Program-made: the position numbers and the translations under genes
Shown here: piece after piece, positions 36,167 through 45,077 of the stretch
Layout of the letters: each line of letters starts with the position of its first letter
Numbering within the stretch: position 1 is the stretch's first letter
Assembly: GCA_038533155.1 (NCBI GenBank)
Contig: JBCAZH010000009.1
Coordinates: forward strand, 1-64,000
Direction: 5' to 3'
DNA length: 64,000 nt
Origin: CALBPI01 sp038533155
Lineage (GTDB): Bacteria > Pseudomonadota > Gammaproteobacteria > Steroidobacterales > Woeseiaceae
The notes under the pieces: model-generated
What the model was told of the DNA's origin: nothing
Databases searched by the model: none
What the model saw: the letters and a program-made list of their open reading frames with translations, nothing else

Positions 36167-37342
36167 TCAAGCAACCAGCAGATTGGCGCGTGTTTCATTT
36201 CGGTGCTTCTTTAAGTACCGCATGAATGGCGTCCCACCCGTACCTACGTCAGTGTGATTTCCTTCCGCGGTTTTGCCTTGTTTGTTGATGTAGGTTGCGG
36301 CGTACTCCAGGTGCCTAGCCCGAAAGTCGGCGACGCCCTGGACATTGGCGTTATAAGCGTTGATCAACGCAACATCACCGCTCGTCTGCGTGAACTCGCG
36401 CAAGCGACTGCTCGCTCGCACGTCTTCGATAAACCAGCGGTGACCGGGCGGGCGATAGTGATGAAGCTCATCCAAGTAGGTCCGCAGTGGGTCACCGGCA
36501 TGACCGATCCCGAGCAGTGCGTCCATCGATGGGACGATCGACGATTGGGATCCCGTTTGGCCGCGGAATACCTGCCCTTGTCCGTCGTATCGCTCCACGC
36601 CTTCGTAAACGACACCATCGGGCAGACCCGGATTGTCTTTCCACCCATGAATGTAAGGGCGAACGCGTCGGAAGTAGACATACGGATCGCATCGCTCTGG
36701 CATGCGATCAAAAATCTGGTTGATATCCCGCCACACGCCCGCCATCGACTCAAGATGTCGGGTTGCCGTCTGAATATCGTCATCTCCAATTGCGTCGACG
36801 ATGGGCTTCATCAGCGCGAGCGCTTCGCCGGCGCGTGCCTCGATCGCGACGTGGATCAAAACGAACCACGCCTCGTCCTGACCACTCAGAAAATTCTGAA
36901 TCATCGCGATGTTGTCGAGTGACACTGGAGCATCAGGATCGATCAGCGTCCAATTGTCGAGCACGTAGCCGCTATAGGGCAGCAGTGGCTGCTGCCCGAG
37001 ACGGTCAGCCAATGCCACCATAGGAATCGCCAGTGCGGCCGGCAGTCGTCCGGAGGGCGTCTGTTCACCCCATACCCAGGCTTGCACCATGAAGGAGTAG
37101 TGCACCATCGCCATGCGCGCCTGTGGGTCCGACAACCCCTCGACGTCCATAATGCTGTGATCGGGAATCGCAGCCAACAAATGACGTCGAACCTCCCCAG
37201 TTGGCAGCCATTGGGGAAGTTGCATCGCGGCTTGCGCAGCCTCGGTCCAAGGCTCAGGCAGCGCGACATCACCCGCGTTGTAAGGACAGAGAAAACCGTG
37301 AGCACGGCTGATGCCGTAGTGATCCAGCGTCGCGATCGCCAT
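36167..37342 (-). CDS. indoleamine 2,3-dioxygenase family protein
   Basis: Family members are heme enzymes opening the indole ring of tryptophan to N-formylkynurenine. Conserved segments are RGQTGSQSSIVPSMDALLGI and HHYRPPGHRWFIEDV, which corresponds to the region of the proximal heme His. The near C-terminal GTGGTPFMRYLKKHRNET matches the family motif. At 391 residues it is of normal length. The ATG at 37342 has GGAGGG eight bases upstream; the open frame extends to 37378. It is divergent from an Lrp-type regulator. Activity toward tryptophan is plausible but not proven for all bacterial members. Confidence 0.88.
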   Translation of the reverse strand: MAIATLDHYGISRAHGFLCPYNAGDVALPEPWTEAAQAAMQLPQWLPTGEVRRHLLAAIPDHSIMDVEGLSDPQARMAMVHYSFMVQAWVWGEQTPSGRLPAALAIPMVALADRLGQQPLLPYSGYVLDNWTLIDPDAPVSLDNIAMIQNFLSGQDEAWFVLIHVAIEARAGEALALMKPIVDAIGDDDIQTATRHLESMAGVWRDINQIFDRMPERCDPYVYFRRVRPYIHGWKDNPGLPDGVVYEGVERYDGQGQVFRGQTGSQSSIVPSMDALLGIGHAGDPLRTYLDELHHYRPPGHRWFIEDVRASSRLREFTQTSGDVALINAYNANVQGVADFRARHLEYAATYINKQGKTAEGNHTDVGTGGTPFMRYLKKHRNETRANLLVA

Positions 37343-37453
37343 CTTTTTGACCCTCCAGAGTCTGAGCAAGTGGCACACACGATATCCCTCGATTTCATGA
37401 ATTTTCTGCGTTTAGTCCGTAGTTCTCACCCCTTTATGCAATAATCGTCAGCA

Positions 37454-37897
37454 ATGGATTCGATTGACGAAAGAATATTGCTTGCGCTGGAGCAAGACGG
37501 GCGGATGAGCAACAAAGACCTCGCCGATCGCGTTTCTTTGTCGCCCTCGGCCTGCTTACGGCGCGTTCAAGAACTGGAGCGGCAGGGTGTTATCGTCGGG
37601 TATCGCGCCGTGCTCGATCGACGCAAGTTGGGCGCCGCTCTCACCGTGTTCGTCATGGTTGGGTTATCCGGGCACCTCAAGAAAGATGCACGCGCATTCG
37701 AGACCGCGATGCAGGCAGCACCCGAGGTTCGCGAATGCCACAACATCACCGGCTCGGTGGAATACCTACTGCGGGTTGAGGCAGGTAGTCTCGAGGACTA
37801 CAAGCGGTTTCATAGCGAGTCGCTGGGGACTTTGCCTCAAGTCCAAAGCATCACGTCATACATCGCGCTTGGATCACCGAAAGACCTCCGAGCCTAG
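37454..37897 (+). CDS. Lrp/AsnC family transcriptional regulator
   Basis: A 147-residue regulator. An N-terminal winged helix (DERILLALEQDGRMSNKDLADRVSLSPSACLRRVQELERQGVI) is followed by the RAM ligand domain (VFVMVGLSGH, then CHNITGSVEYLLRV). Such proteins sense amino acids and often control a divergent gene, here the indoleamine dioxygenase, so tryptophan or a related amino acid is a likely effector. A CAATAAT box at 37439-37445 would give a very short leader. The stop meets the convergent ureF stop in a shared CTAG. Confidence 0.93.
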   Translation: MDSIDERILLALEQDGRMSNKDLADRVSLSPSACLRRVQELERQGVIVGYRAVLDRRKLGAALTVFVMVGLSGHLKKDARAFETAMQAAPEVRECHNITGSVEYLLRVEAGSLEDYKRFHSESLGTLPQVQSITSYIALGSPKDLRA

Positions 37898-38574
37898 CTT
37901 CGAAACAACCTGGAGTACTGGGTCTCGTGTCGCATCGATGCGATGTCCGATAGCGGCGTGCTGGCCGAAAGATCATCGAGACTGCAGCTGCTGGCCCGCG
38001 TCACGGCCTTTTCCACGGTCATCTCGAGATTCGCGAGCAGCCGCTGACCATCCGACTGACCTAGCGGTATCGCCCTCAACAAGGCGGATACCAAATTCGA
38101 TACAAACGCATGCGCATAAGCGTGCAGAGTGCCTATCAGCGGAATCCCGTGCGCTGCCGCGACCGCGCCAACAACCACCGGATAGGGTTTGTCGCCAGAG
38201 ATCGACTGCAGCGTTGTCACCGTGTCGCACGGCCACGCCGACGCCACGGCGTGCAGGAACGCATCGCCCTGGGCGGTACTTTCCAACCGAAGCTCGCGGC
38301 TCGCTGACATCGCAAGACCGAATGTCAGCGCTTGCTGCAACGCCGCTTCAGAGTTCGCCCGCCAACCGGCGGCGAGCAATACCAGGTCCGCGTGGCCTGT
38401 ACCCTGTTCGACAAGGTTGGCAAGCCAAGACTGCGCCGACGCAACATCCGACACCCACCCGGCCTCAACGGCGTACTCCAGACCATGCGAAAACGTATAA
38501 GCCCCGACCGGAAAAGAGGGCGACAACCAGGTCTGAAGACGATATAGCGACGCAGTGTTAATGCCCGTGGTCAT
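37894..38574 (-). CDS. ureF: urease accessory protein UreF
   Basis: UreF binds UreD on the apo-urease and receives UreG for nickel insertion. The 226-residue helical protein starts at MTTGINTASLYRLQTWLSPSFPVGAYTFSHGLEY, the diagnostic N-terminus. SFLVSNLVSA-like helices and the LFRS-type C-terminus are also present. The frame is open to 38634 but the ATG at 38574 fits. It overlaps ureE by 17 bases, so the two are coupled. Confidence 0.95.
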   Translation of the reverse strand: MTTGINTASLYRLQTWLSPSFPVGAYTFSHGLEYAVEAGWVSDVASAQSWLANLVEQGTGHADLVLLAAGWRANSEAALQQALTFGLAMSASRELRLESTAQGDAFLHAVASAWPCDTVTTLQSISGDKPYPVVVGAVAAAHGIPLIGTLHAYAHAFVSNLVSALLRAIPLGQSDGQRLLANLEMTVEKAVTRASSCSLDDLSASTPLSDIASMRHETQYSRLFRS

Positions 38575-39001
38575 ACGCACCGCCCTCGGGATGAAACGGC
38601 ATCTGTCGCGCCTCAACGTGGCCACCCAACCCACGAATCATCTCGGCGATCACATGGTCCTCCGCCAGTAAGATGTAGCTCGCGTGGAGTTCGGCTGGAA
38701 GATGTCGGTTGCCGATATGCCAGGCAAGCCGCATCAGGACATGCGGATCTTGAGCGGTGACTCGCATCACGGCCTCATCTGCCGCAACCACACGGATGGC
38801 AGACTGATCGTTCAGCACCAACAGATCACCGTCGCGCAGGGCTTTGGCCTCCGGCAGCTTCAACAGAAACTCGACACCTTGCCGCGTCGTCATCTTAATG
38901 CGACGCCGGTAGCGCTGATCGAACGTCAACTCAACGCTGTCCGAGCAAGCGCTCGCATCGTCCACGTGTGCCGCTGGGATCCACTGAGTGGCCTCTTTCA
39001 T
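38558..39001 (-). CDS. ureE: urease accessory nickel chaperone UreE
   Basis: UreE is the dimeric nickel-binding metallochaperone. The 147-residue protein shows LTFDQRYRRRIKMTTRQGVEFLLKLPEA, then AWHIGNRHLPAEL, whose His is the interfacial nickel ligand. It ends in a short His tail, HPEGGAYDHGH. The ATG at 39001 is chosen over 39040 by homology. A nested inverted repeat at 39021-39050 lies directly upstream. Confidence 0.95.
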   Translation of the reverse strand: MKEATQWIPAAHVDDASACSDSVELTFDQRYRRRIKMTTRQGVEFLLKLPEAKALRDGDLLVLNDQSAIRVVAADEAVMRVTAQDPHVLMRLAWHIGNRHLPAELHASYILLAEDHVIAEMIRGLGGHVEARQMPFHPEGGAYDHGH

Positions 39002-39020
39002 CGCAATTCCAGTCCTTAAC

Positions 39021-39050
39021 CTCAGCGTAAATGCTAGCAAAACCGCTGAG
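39021..39050. repeat. nested inverted repeat upstream of ureE
   Basis: Seven-base arms CTCAGCG and CGCTGAG enclose a concentric 8-base palindrome TGCTAGCA at 39032-39039. The two share the same centre. It lies between ureE and the divergent small membrane gene and could be an operator or a leader hairpin. Confidence 0.5.
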
Positions 39051-39136
39051 AAGTTCGGTATAACAACGGCCTGACGCGAATGGACTCACGACCATTCGGA
39101 CGTCATAACAATAAAGACAGTCCTTGGAGGGAGACC

Positions 39137-39337
39137 ATGAAGACTATCGGACTTTACCTGATGATCGCGGGCGCAGGGTCAATCGCACTCAACCAATTCG
39201 GATACGAATTCAGCTTGTTGATGTGGATCGACAATTGGGGGCCAACGGTCGGTTGGGCCATTCGCGGTGGTGCCATTGTTCTGGGCGCCGCGTTGTTTTT
39301 CTTCGGAAAAGAAGAAAGCGAACCGGAAAGCGCCTAG
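39137..39337 (+). CDS. small membrane protein
   Basis: A 66-residue protein with two predicted membrane helices (IGLYLMIAGAGSIALNQFGY and WAIRGGAIVLGAALFFFG) and a charged tail (KEESEPESA). The ATG at 39137 has an excellent TTGGAGGGAG ribosome site. The frame is open from 39080 but the upstream part is not protein-like. Function unknown. It stands alone on the plus strand, divergent from ureE. Confidence 0.75.
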   Translation: MKTIGLYLMIAGAGSIALNQFGYEFSLLMWIDNWGPTVGWAIRGGAIVLGAALFFFGKEESEPESA

Positions 39338-39342
39338 CGCGT

Positions 39343-40077
39343 TCAGTCGGACGACTCGCCCAATCTCGCCCGCCAAGGTGCGAAATTCGGCGAGTCTGTC
39401 CGCGCTGTTGGCCACTCGCTAAGCTGTCGCAAAGACTGCAGCAAGTGTTCGTAGCGAGTGTCGCCGAGAAGCGCTCGACTTACCCCCAACAAATCAGCGC
39501 GGCTGCCTTCAAACGTTGCGAGCAACGTCTTGCGATACAGATTGATCGCAATGGGCGGACACACAAGCGACTCAAAGGCGAGAGCGAGTGTCGCCCCCCA
39601 ACGAAGCCCCAAGCGCCCGCGCAGCACGAGCAGACTCATCACCATCGTGACCACCAGAGCGTAGGTCGCCACGACCACAACGATGAGTGCCAATCCTTCG
39701 CCAGCCATCAGATAGCTTGCCGGTAACGCTACGAACAGCATCAACAGCAAAGCGGCGCCTCCCCATCGAACCGGCGTCAGTAGCTTGGTGCGAGCGACCA
39801 GCGTTTGAACATGCGCATCGGAGTCAGGCGTTTCCGATGCCGACGGCCACGACAACGAGACGAGTAGCCGCGTCGGCTGCAAAAACGCCGGAAAGACGGC
39901 ATGTTTGCGGCTGAACAAGAAACCATCCATCGGAGTAACCACCGCGAATGCATGCCGCTGCGACCCGACCAACAAAATGTCGTTCGGGTGCAGCAACACG
40001 CCGCAATCGATCACGTAAAACGCCGCAAGCACTGCGAAGAACGCAATGTCGGCATGCAGCAAAAGGCTGTCGATCAC
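39343..40077 (-). CDS. hypothetical membrane protein
   Basis: A 244-residue protein that I do not recognise. One N-terminal hydrophobic segment (ADIAFFAVLAAFYVIDCGV) and two adjacent helices near residues 105-155 (WGGAALLLMLFVALPASYL and ALIVVVVATYALVVTMVMSLLVL) are predicted. The remaining parts look cytosolic. The C-terminus is basic and helical. Its ATG overlaps the stop of the DUF2167 gene by four bases, so both are made together. Confidence 0.7.
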   Translation of the reverse strand: MIDSLLLHADIAFFAVLAAFYVIDCGVLLHPNDILLVGSQRHAFAVVTPMDGFLFSRKHAVFPAFLQPTRLLVSLSWPSASETPDSDAHVQTLVARTKLLTPVRWGGAALLLMLFVALPASYLMAGEGLALIVVVVATYALVVTMVMSLLVLRGRLGLRWGATLALAFESLVCPPIAINLYRKTLLATFEGSRADLLGVSRALLGDTRYEHLLQSLRQLSEWPTARTDSPNFAPWRARLGESSD

Positions 40078-40913
40078 TCCTTGTTACGGGAGAACATGCG
40101 TTTAAACATGTTGCCGAAAAACGCAAAGAAGGCCACGATGCCACCAATAATGAGCTTGATGAACCCCTTGCTCTTGGCCACGGCAACCGCAGCGCCACCG
40201 GTCACCAATGCAGCCAAACCGTACTTCGCGAGCTTGTCACCCTCGCGGTACTCCGAATACAGGTTGCCTGGCTTGTAAGTGAACCCAGTCAGTAACTGCT
40301 CAAACTCCGCGACCGTGTCGTCGAGCCCTTCGGTGTCGGCGACCAACACCGCGGACATGACACCAGTCCGACCGAGCAATCGCGTGTTGTAGTTGATCAC
40401 CTCATCCCCTTCGCTCTCGGCCAGGATCGCCCACGAGAGACGATTTGTTTCATCCGAGTAGCGCGGTTCGAATTGCCAACCGATGATATTCATCTCGGCC
40501 CAACCCAACCGTCGCCGTTCGGCATTCGCCGCTTCGGTCCCTTCACGGACCGAACGCAACAGCGCGCCGGAATCGATTTCTTCGTCATCCTTGATGTACC
40601 CACTGTCCTCATAGCTGAAAACAGCGAACCAACTTTGGTCTACCGGCGCGACGTACCACTCTTCCGTCGTCGTGATATTGCCGTACAGCTCCATCAGCTT
40701 GGCCGTATCGCTAGGATCTAGGCGATCGTAGCCTTCAGGCAGTTCGATGACGGCGCGAGACGTGACATCGTAGGTCCCAGGACCCGCCTGAAAATCCAGA
40801 CTTTGGTAGATTCGCTGGGCCTCGCTGATCTGTTCCGCTTCCGCCGACTCTTGAGCAAGAGCTGACATGCTCACTAATAGCGCGGTTGCGCCGACTATCC
40901 ATCTGTTAATCAC
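40074..40913 (-). CDS. DUF2167 family membrane protein
   Basis: A 279-residue exported or membrane protein. An N-terminal signal helix ends near SMSALAQES. A large periplasmic domain with DUF2167 traits follows (EEWYVAPVDQSWFAVFSYEDSGYIKDDEEID, GWQFEPRYSDETNRLSWA, YNTRLLGRTGVMSAVLVAD). A C-terminal membrane pair around SKGFIKLIIGGIVAFFAFFGNMF and a basic end complete it. I chose the GTG at 40913 because GGGGAG lies six bases upstream; the ATG at 40931 lacks such a site. Function unknown. It is downstream of ureC by 88 bases. Confidence 0.82.
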   Translation of the reverse strand: MINRWIVGATALLVSMSALAQESAEAEQISEAQRIYQSLDFQAGPGTYDVTSRAVIELPEGYDRLDPSDTAKLMELYGNITTTEEWYVAPVDQSWFAVFSYEDSGYIKDDEEIDSGALLRSVREGTEAANAERRRLGWAEMNIIGWQFEPRYSDETNRLSWAILAESEGDEVINYNTRLLGRTGVMSAVLVADTEGLDDTVAEFEQLLTGFTYKPGNLYSEYREGDKLAKYGLAALVTGGAAVAVAKSKGFIKLIIGGIVAFFAFFGNMFKRMFSRNKE

Positions 40914-41001
40914 TAATCTCTCCCCGATCATTATTGTGATCACCCATGCCAAGGCGACCTTGTCCCAAATTGTTCGACGCCTTAGCGTCAGTATTGTTTA
41001 C

Positions 41002-42711
41002 TCAAAACAGAAAGTAGCGCTGCGCCATCGGTAGAACCTTCGCAGGCTCGCACGTCAGCAACTCGCCATCTGCATGAACCTCGTATGTCTCCGGGTCCAC
41101 CGATATCTCCGGGCACGCATCATTCAGACGCATGTCCGACTTCGAGATCTCACGCGTCCCGCGCACGGGCAACGTCGTTTTCGCCAACCCCAGGCGATCA
41201 CCAATTCCCGCCTCCTGCGCAGCAGTAGACACAAAAGTCACGGCGCTTTCTGTGAGCGATTTGCCAAAACTTGCAAACATTGGTCGGTAATGTACGGGCT
41301 GCGGCGTCGGAATTGATGCGTTGGGATCACCCATGGGCGCAGCAGCAATGCTGCCCATTTTCAGCACGAGGTCCGGCTTCACACCAAAAAACGCAGGACT
41401 CCAAAGCACAAGATCCGCGAGCTTGCCCGGTTCGACCGATCCGATGTAATCGGCGATTCCATGCGTGATCGCCGGATTGATCGTGTATTTCGCAATGTAG
41501 CGACGAACCCGAAAATTGTCGTTACTACCTGCTTCTTCCGCGAGACGTCCGCGCTGGCGCTTCATCTTGTCGGCCGTCTGCCATGTGCGAATCAACACCT
41601 CACCCACCCGACCCATGGCTTGGCTATCCGACGCGATGATCGAGAAAGCGCCAAGATCGTGAAGGATATCCTCCGCTGCAATGGTCTCGCGACGGATCCG
41701 ACTCTCGGCAAACGCGACGTCCTCTGCAATCTTTGGGTCGAGATGGTGGCACACCATCAACATATCGAGATGCTCATCGACCGTATTGACGGTGAACGGT
41801 CGCGTGGGATTGGTCGACGACGGAATCACATTCGGTAGGCTCGCGACTTTGATGATGTCGGGCGCATGCCCGCCTCCGGCACCTTCGGTGTGAAACGCAT
41901 GGATCGTTCTGTTCTTAAACGCCTTGACCGTGTTCTCGACGAAACCACTCTCGTTTAGGGTATCGGTATGAATCATGACCTGAACGTCCATCGCGTCCGC
42001 GACACTCAGACAACAATCGATGGCCCCAGGGGTGGTTCCCCAATCCTCATGTAACTTCAGCGCGCACGCTCCGGCGCGCACCATGGCTTCGAGCTCTGCC
42101 GGTTGCGACGCATTGCCTTTGCCCGACAGTGCGAGATTCACGGGAAACCCGTCCGCCGCCTGGAGCATCCGACCGATATGCCATTCACCCGGCGTGCAGG
42201 TTGTCGCGTTGGTGCCGGTTGCAGGACCTGTGCCACCGCCGAGCATCGTGGTGACGCCCGACATCAGAGACTCTTCGATCTGCTGCGGGCAAATGAAATG
42301 AATGTGAGCATCAAAGCCGCCAGCAGTCAGGATTTTCCCCTCGCCCGCGATCGCCTCGGTGGATGGGCCAACAATGATGTCGACGTTGTCCTGTGTTTCG
42401 GGGTTACCCGCTTTGCCAATCGCATGAATGCGTCCGTCCCGAAGCCCGACATCCGCTTTGTAGATGCCGGTAACATCCACAATCAAGGCGTTGGTGATCA
42501 CGGTGTCCACTGCACCCTCGGCGCGCGTGCGCTGCGACTGGCCCATGCCATCGCGAATCACTTTACCGCCACCGAATTTGACCTCTTCACCGTACGTCGT
42601 CAGGTCTCGTTCGACCTCAATAAACAGGTCGGTGTCTGCGAGTCGAACCTGATCTCCCGTAGTGGGCCCGTACATCGCCGCGTACTGATGGCGTGAGAGT
42701 GTTGCTGGCAT
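41002..42711 (-). CDS. ureC: urease subunit alpha
   Basis: The catalytic subunit hydrolyses urea to ammonia and carbamate at a dinickel site in the cytosol. The 569-residue protein shows DAHIHFICPQ for two nickel His ligands and GACALKLHEDWG with the carbamylated lysine. HTDTLNESGFVENT and AFHTEGAGGGHAPDI, which include further ligands and the flap His region, are also intact. It follows ureB by ten bases. ureA is not adjacent but 8.8 kb away. Confidence 0.98.
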   Translation of the reverse strand: MPATLSRHQYAAMYGPTTGDQVRLADTDLFIEVERDLTTYGEEVKFGGGKVIRDGMGQSQRTRAEGAVDTVITNALIVDVTGIYKADVGLRDGRIHAIGKAGNPETQDNVDIIVGPSTEAIAGEGKILTAGGFDAHIHFICPQQIEESLMSGVTTMLGGGTGPATGTNATTCTPGEWHIGRMLQAADGFPVNLALSGKGNASQPAELEAMVRAGACALKLHEDWGTTPGAIDCCLSVADAMDVQVMIHTDTLNESGFVENTVKAFKNRTIHAFHTEGAGGGHAPDIIKVASLPNVIPSSTNPTRPFTVNTVDEHLDMLMVCHHLDPKIAEDVAFAESRIRRETIAAEDILHDLGAFSIIASDSQAMGRVGEVLIRTWQTADKMKRQRGRLAEEAGSNDNFRVRRYIAKYTINPAITHGIADYIGSVEPGKLADLVLWSPAFFGVKPDLVLKMGSIAAAPMGDPNASIPTPQPVHYRPMFASFGKSLTESAVTFVSTAAQEAGIGDRLGLAKTTLPVRGTREISKSDMRLNDACPEISVDPETYEVHADGELLTCEPAKVLPMAQRYFLF

Positions 42712-42721
42712 ATGTCGTCCC

Positions 42722-43033
42722 CTAGTCGAGCGAGCCCATCACCGCTTGATTGAAACCGAAGATCTTCCGCTCTCCGAGGATCGGCACCAGAGTGACTTCG
42801 CGTTGCTGTCCGGGTTCGAATCGCACTGCAGTGCCAGCCGCGATATCGAGACGCATCCCCCGGCTCGCCTCTCGATCAAAAGACAGCGCGCTGTTGGTTT
42901 CATAGAAATGGTAGTGCGACCCAACCTGGACCGGTCGGTCGCCCGTATTGGCTACGGTTATCGTTCGCGCCTGGGCGCCCTCGTTCAGCACAATATCGCC
43001 TCTGGCAACAATCACCTCGCCAGGAATCAGCAT
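42722..43033 (-). CDS. ureB: urease subunit beta
   Basis: A 103-residue structural subunit (MLIPGEVIVARGDIVLN, then GDRPVQVGSHYHFYETNSALSFDR) that packs with UreA and UreC. GGAGAG lies six bases upstream of the ATG. It is the first gene of the ureBC unit, with its own probable promoter, since the usual partner ureA is elsewhere. Divergent from the DUF1538 gene. Confidence 0.97.
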   Translation of the reverse strand: MLIPGEVIVARGDIVLNEGAQARTITVANTGDRPVQVGSHYHFYETNSALSFDREASRGMRLDIAAGTAVRFEPGQQREVTLVPILGERKIFGFNQAVMGSLD

Positions 43034-43060
43034 GTTTGCTCTCCAAAAGTCCTTGCCCAG

Positions 43061-43069
43061 ACTGTACCA
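43061..43069 (-). promoter_or_regulatory. possible ureB promoter (extended minus-10)
   Basis: TGGTACAGT on the minus strand gives a predicted start about 21 bases before the ureB ATG. No good minus-35 element is seen. Confidence 0.35.
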
Positions 43070-43151
43070 GCATCGCTTGAGTCCCGTAACTCGTTCAAGT
43101 CGTTTGGAAATGTGTCGCTACCGAGACAGATAGAGAAACGAAGTCCGTCTC

Positions 43152-45077
43152 ATGGCGCCTAGTCAGAACACAACACGATATCAACTTGGCCTGCGGGACA
43201 CGTTGAGAGTCCTTTGGCCGTACGCCAAACGCCAGTTTCTCAGTCAACTGAGTGGCATCTGGTTCATTGTTGCCTACCTCGCCGTTTTTCAGATTTTAGT
43301 CCTCAAGTTGCCGATCGCATTCGCCGGCATGATCGTGCTGGGTATCTTGATCGTCATCGTTGGTCTGATGTTCTTTATGGAAGGCCTGCGGCTTGGGTTA
43401 ATGCCGCTTGGCGAGACCATCGGCACCACGCTACCCAAACGCTCTCATATGGGCGTTATATTGTCGTTCGCTTTCGTGCTGGGTGTCGGAGCAACCTTCG
43501 CCGAACCGGCGATCGCCGTGCTGAAAACCGCAGGCGCGGGAATCGTGCCTGCCGAGGCACCGCTGCTGTATAGCCTACTCAATGACTTTTCCGGTGAGCT
43601 GGTTGCCGCCGTTGGTATCGGTGTCGGGTTCGCCGTTGTGCTCGGTGCGCTGCGTTTCTTCTATTTATGGCCACTAAAATGGCTGGCAATCCCGACCGTG
43701 GGGCTACTCCTCGGGTTGTCGTTCTACTGTAGCCAGGTCGCCGCACTTTCGGATCTGCTCGGCCTTGCCTGGGACTGCGGAGCGGTAACGACAGGCCCTG
43801 TAACCGTGCCGCTGGTCCTCGCGCTCGGCATCGGAATCAGCCGTGCGGCGAGCGGTGAGTCGGGCAGTGGTGGCAACTCCGGTTTCGGCATCGTGACGCT
43901 CGCATCCTTGTTCCCAATCCTCGCTGTGTTGCTGCTCGGAATACTTCATTTCTTCAAAGCCGACTATTGGGGCGCAGAGAACTACTCAGGCGTGGTCCAA
44001 GATACCGTCATCGAAGATCGCTCCGAGCCTACTATCCAAATTGAAAAGCGCTTGGAACCGATTTCCGACGCAGAATTTCAAGCGTACCTCGCCACGGGTC
44101 GAATGCCGGAGGACTACGAGATTTCGATTCGGGGCGGCAGCGCAGCGCTAACGAATGGCAAGATCGAGGTTAACGACCCGCAGTTGATGATCACCAAAGT
44201 TTACCGTCGGCAATTCTCGGTAACGACCGCCGAGCATTGGGATCGTACGACGCCCTTGACGCAACTCGTTCGAACCGCATTGCTCGACGCGTTGCGGGCA
44301 ATCATTCCGCTCTGCCTGCTACTTTACTTGATGCTGCGATTCGTCTTGCGCGAGAGACTCAACCCGAGAAACGATGTCGGCGTAGGCGTGCTGTTCGCCT
44401 TTGCTGGAATGGCGTTGTTTGGACTCGGTATCGCGCTTGGATTGATGCCGTTGGGTAGTCAATTAGGCAGCAACGTGCCTATCGCATTTGCCGAGATTTT
44501 CCCATCGGGTTTGAACCACGTCGAAGGGCCGCTGTTTTCCAGCAACGTTGGAAAATGGGTTGCGATTGGTTTCGCGTTCCTCCTTGGGTACGGTGCGACA
44601 CTGGCTGAACCTGCCCTCAACGCACTCGGTGACACGGTCGAGCGAATTACGGTCGGTGCTTTCAGAAAACGCCTATTGATGCAGAGCGTCGCCTTTGGTG
44701 TCGGGCTCGGCATCGCCGCCGGCGTGATGAAAATCACCTACGGACTACCGTTGTTTGGGATGTTGATGCCCGCCTATTTGTTGGTCATGGCACTGACCAA
44801 GATAGCGCCCGATGAATTCGTGAATTTCAGCTGGGACAGCGCTGGTGTGACGACCGGGCCGATTACCGTACCGCTGGTTCTCGCTATGGGTTTAGGAATC
44901 GGCGCCAATATTCCGGGTGCTAGCGACGGTTTCGGCATTCTGGCGCTGGCGTCTGTCGGTCCGATTCTGACCGTACTCGCCGTTGGGCTCTACACGCACC
45001 GCAACCAGCAAAAATTGGAGGCGGTCGACGATGTGAAACCGATCCGCGATCTCGTGGAAGCGGAGTCTCGAACATGA
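43152..45077 (+). CDS. DUF1538 integral membrane protein with two homologous halves
   Basis: A 641-residue inner-membrane protein. The two halves each repeat a GLxLGLMPLG loop, an AFxLGxGATxAEPA helix and a (D)xxxVTTGPxTVPLVLA(L/M)G motif, at roughly residues 80-245 and 420-590. An extra cytosolic or periplasmic insert (about 285-365) separates them. Inverted or direct duplication of this kind and the polar TTGP motif in a helix suggest a transporter, but the family has no established substrate. The triple PII-like gene starts inside its stop (ATGA), implying direct control by that protein. Confidence 0.87.
   Translation: MAPSQNTTRYQLGLRDTLRVLWPYAKRQFLSQLSGIWFIVAYLAVFQILVLKLPIAFAGMIVLGILIVIVGLMFFMEGLRLGLMPLGETIGTTLPKRSHMGVILSFAFVLGVGATFAEPAIAVLKTAGAGIVPAEAPLLYSLLNDFSGELVAAVGIGVGFAVVLGALRFFYLWPLKWLAIPTVGLLLGLSFYCSQVAALSDLLGLAWDCGAVTTGPVTVPLVLALGIGISRAASGESGSGGNSGFGIVTLASLFPILAVLLLGILHFFKADYWGAENYSGVVQDTVIEDRSEPTIQIEKRLEPISDAEFQAYLATGRMPEDYEISIRGGSAALTNGKIEVNDPQLMITKVYRRQFSVTTAEHWDRTTPLTQLVRTALLDALRAIIPLCLLLYLMLRFVLRERLNPRNDVGVGVLFAFAGMALFGLGIALGLMPLGSQLGSNVPIAFAEIFPSGLNHVEGPLFSSNVGKWVAIGFAFLLGYGATLAEPALNALGDTVERITVGAFRKRLLMQSVAFGVGLGIAAGVMKITYGLPLFGMLMPAYLLVMALTKIAPDEFVNFSWDSAGVTTGPITVPLVLAMGLGIGANIPGASDGFGILALASVGPILTVLAVGLYTHRNQQKLEAVDDVKPIRDLVEAESRT

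Noticed and set aside
43076..43099. CTTGA and TCAAG inverted pair between ureB and DUF1538
   Set aside because: Five-base arms with a 14-base spacer are expected by chance at this length.
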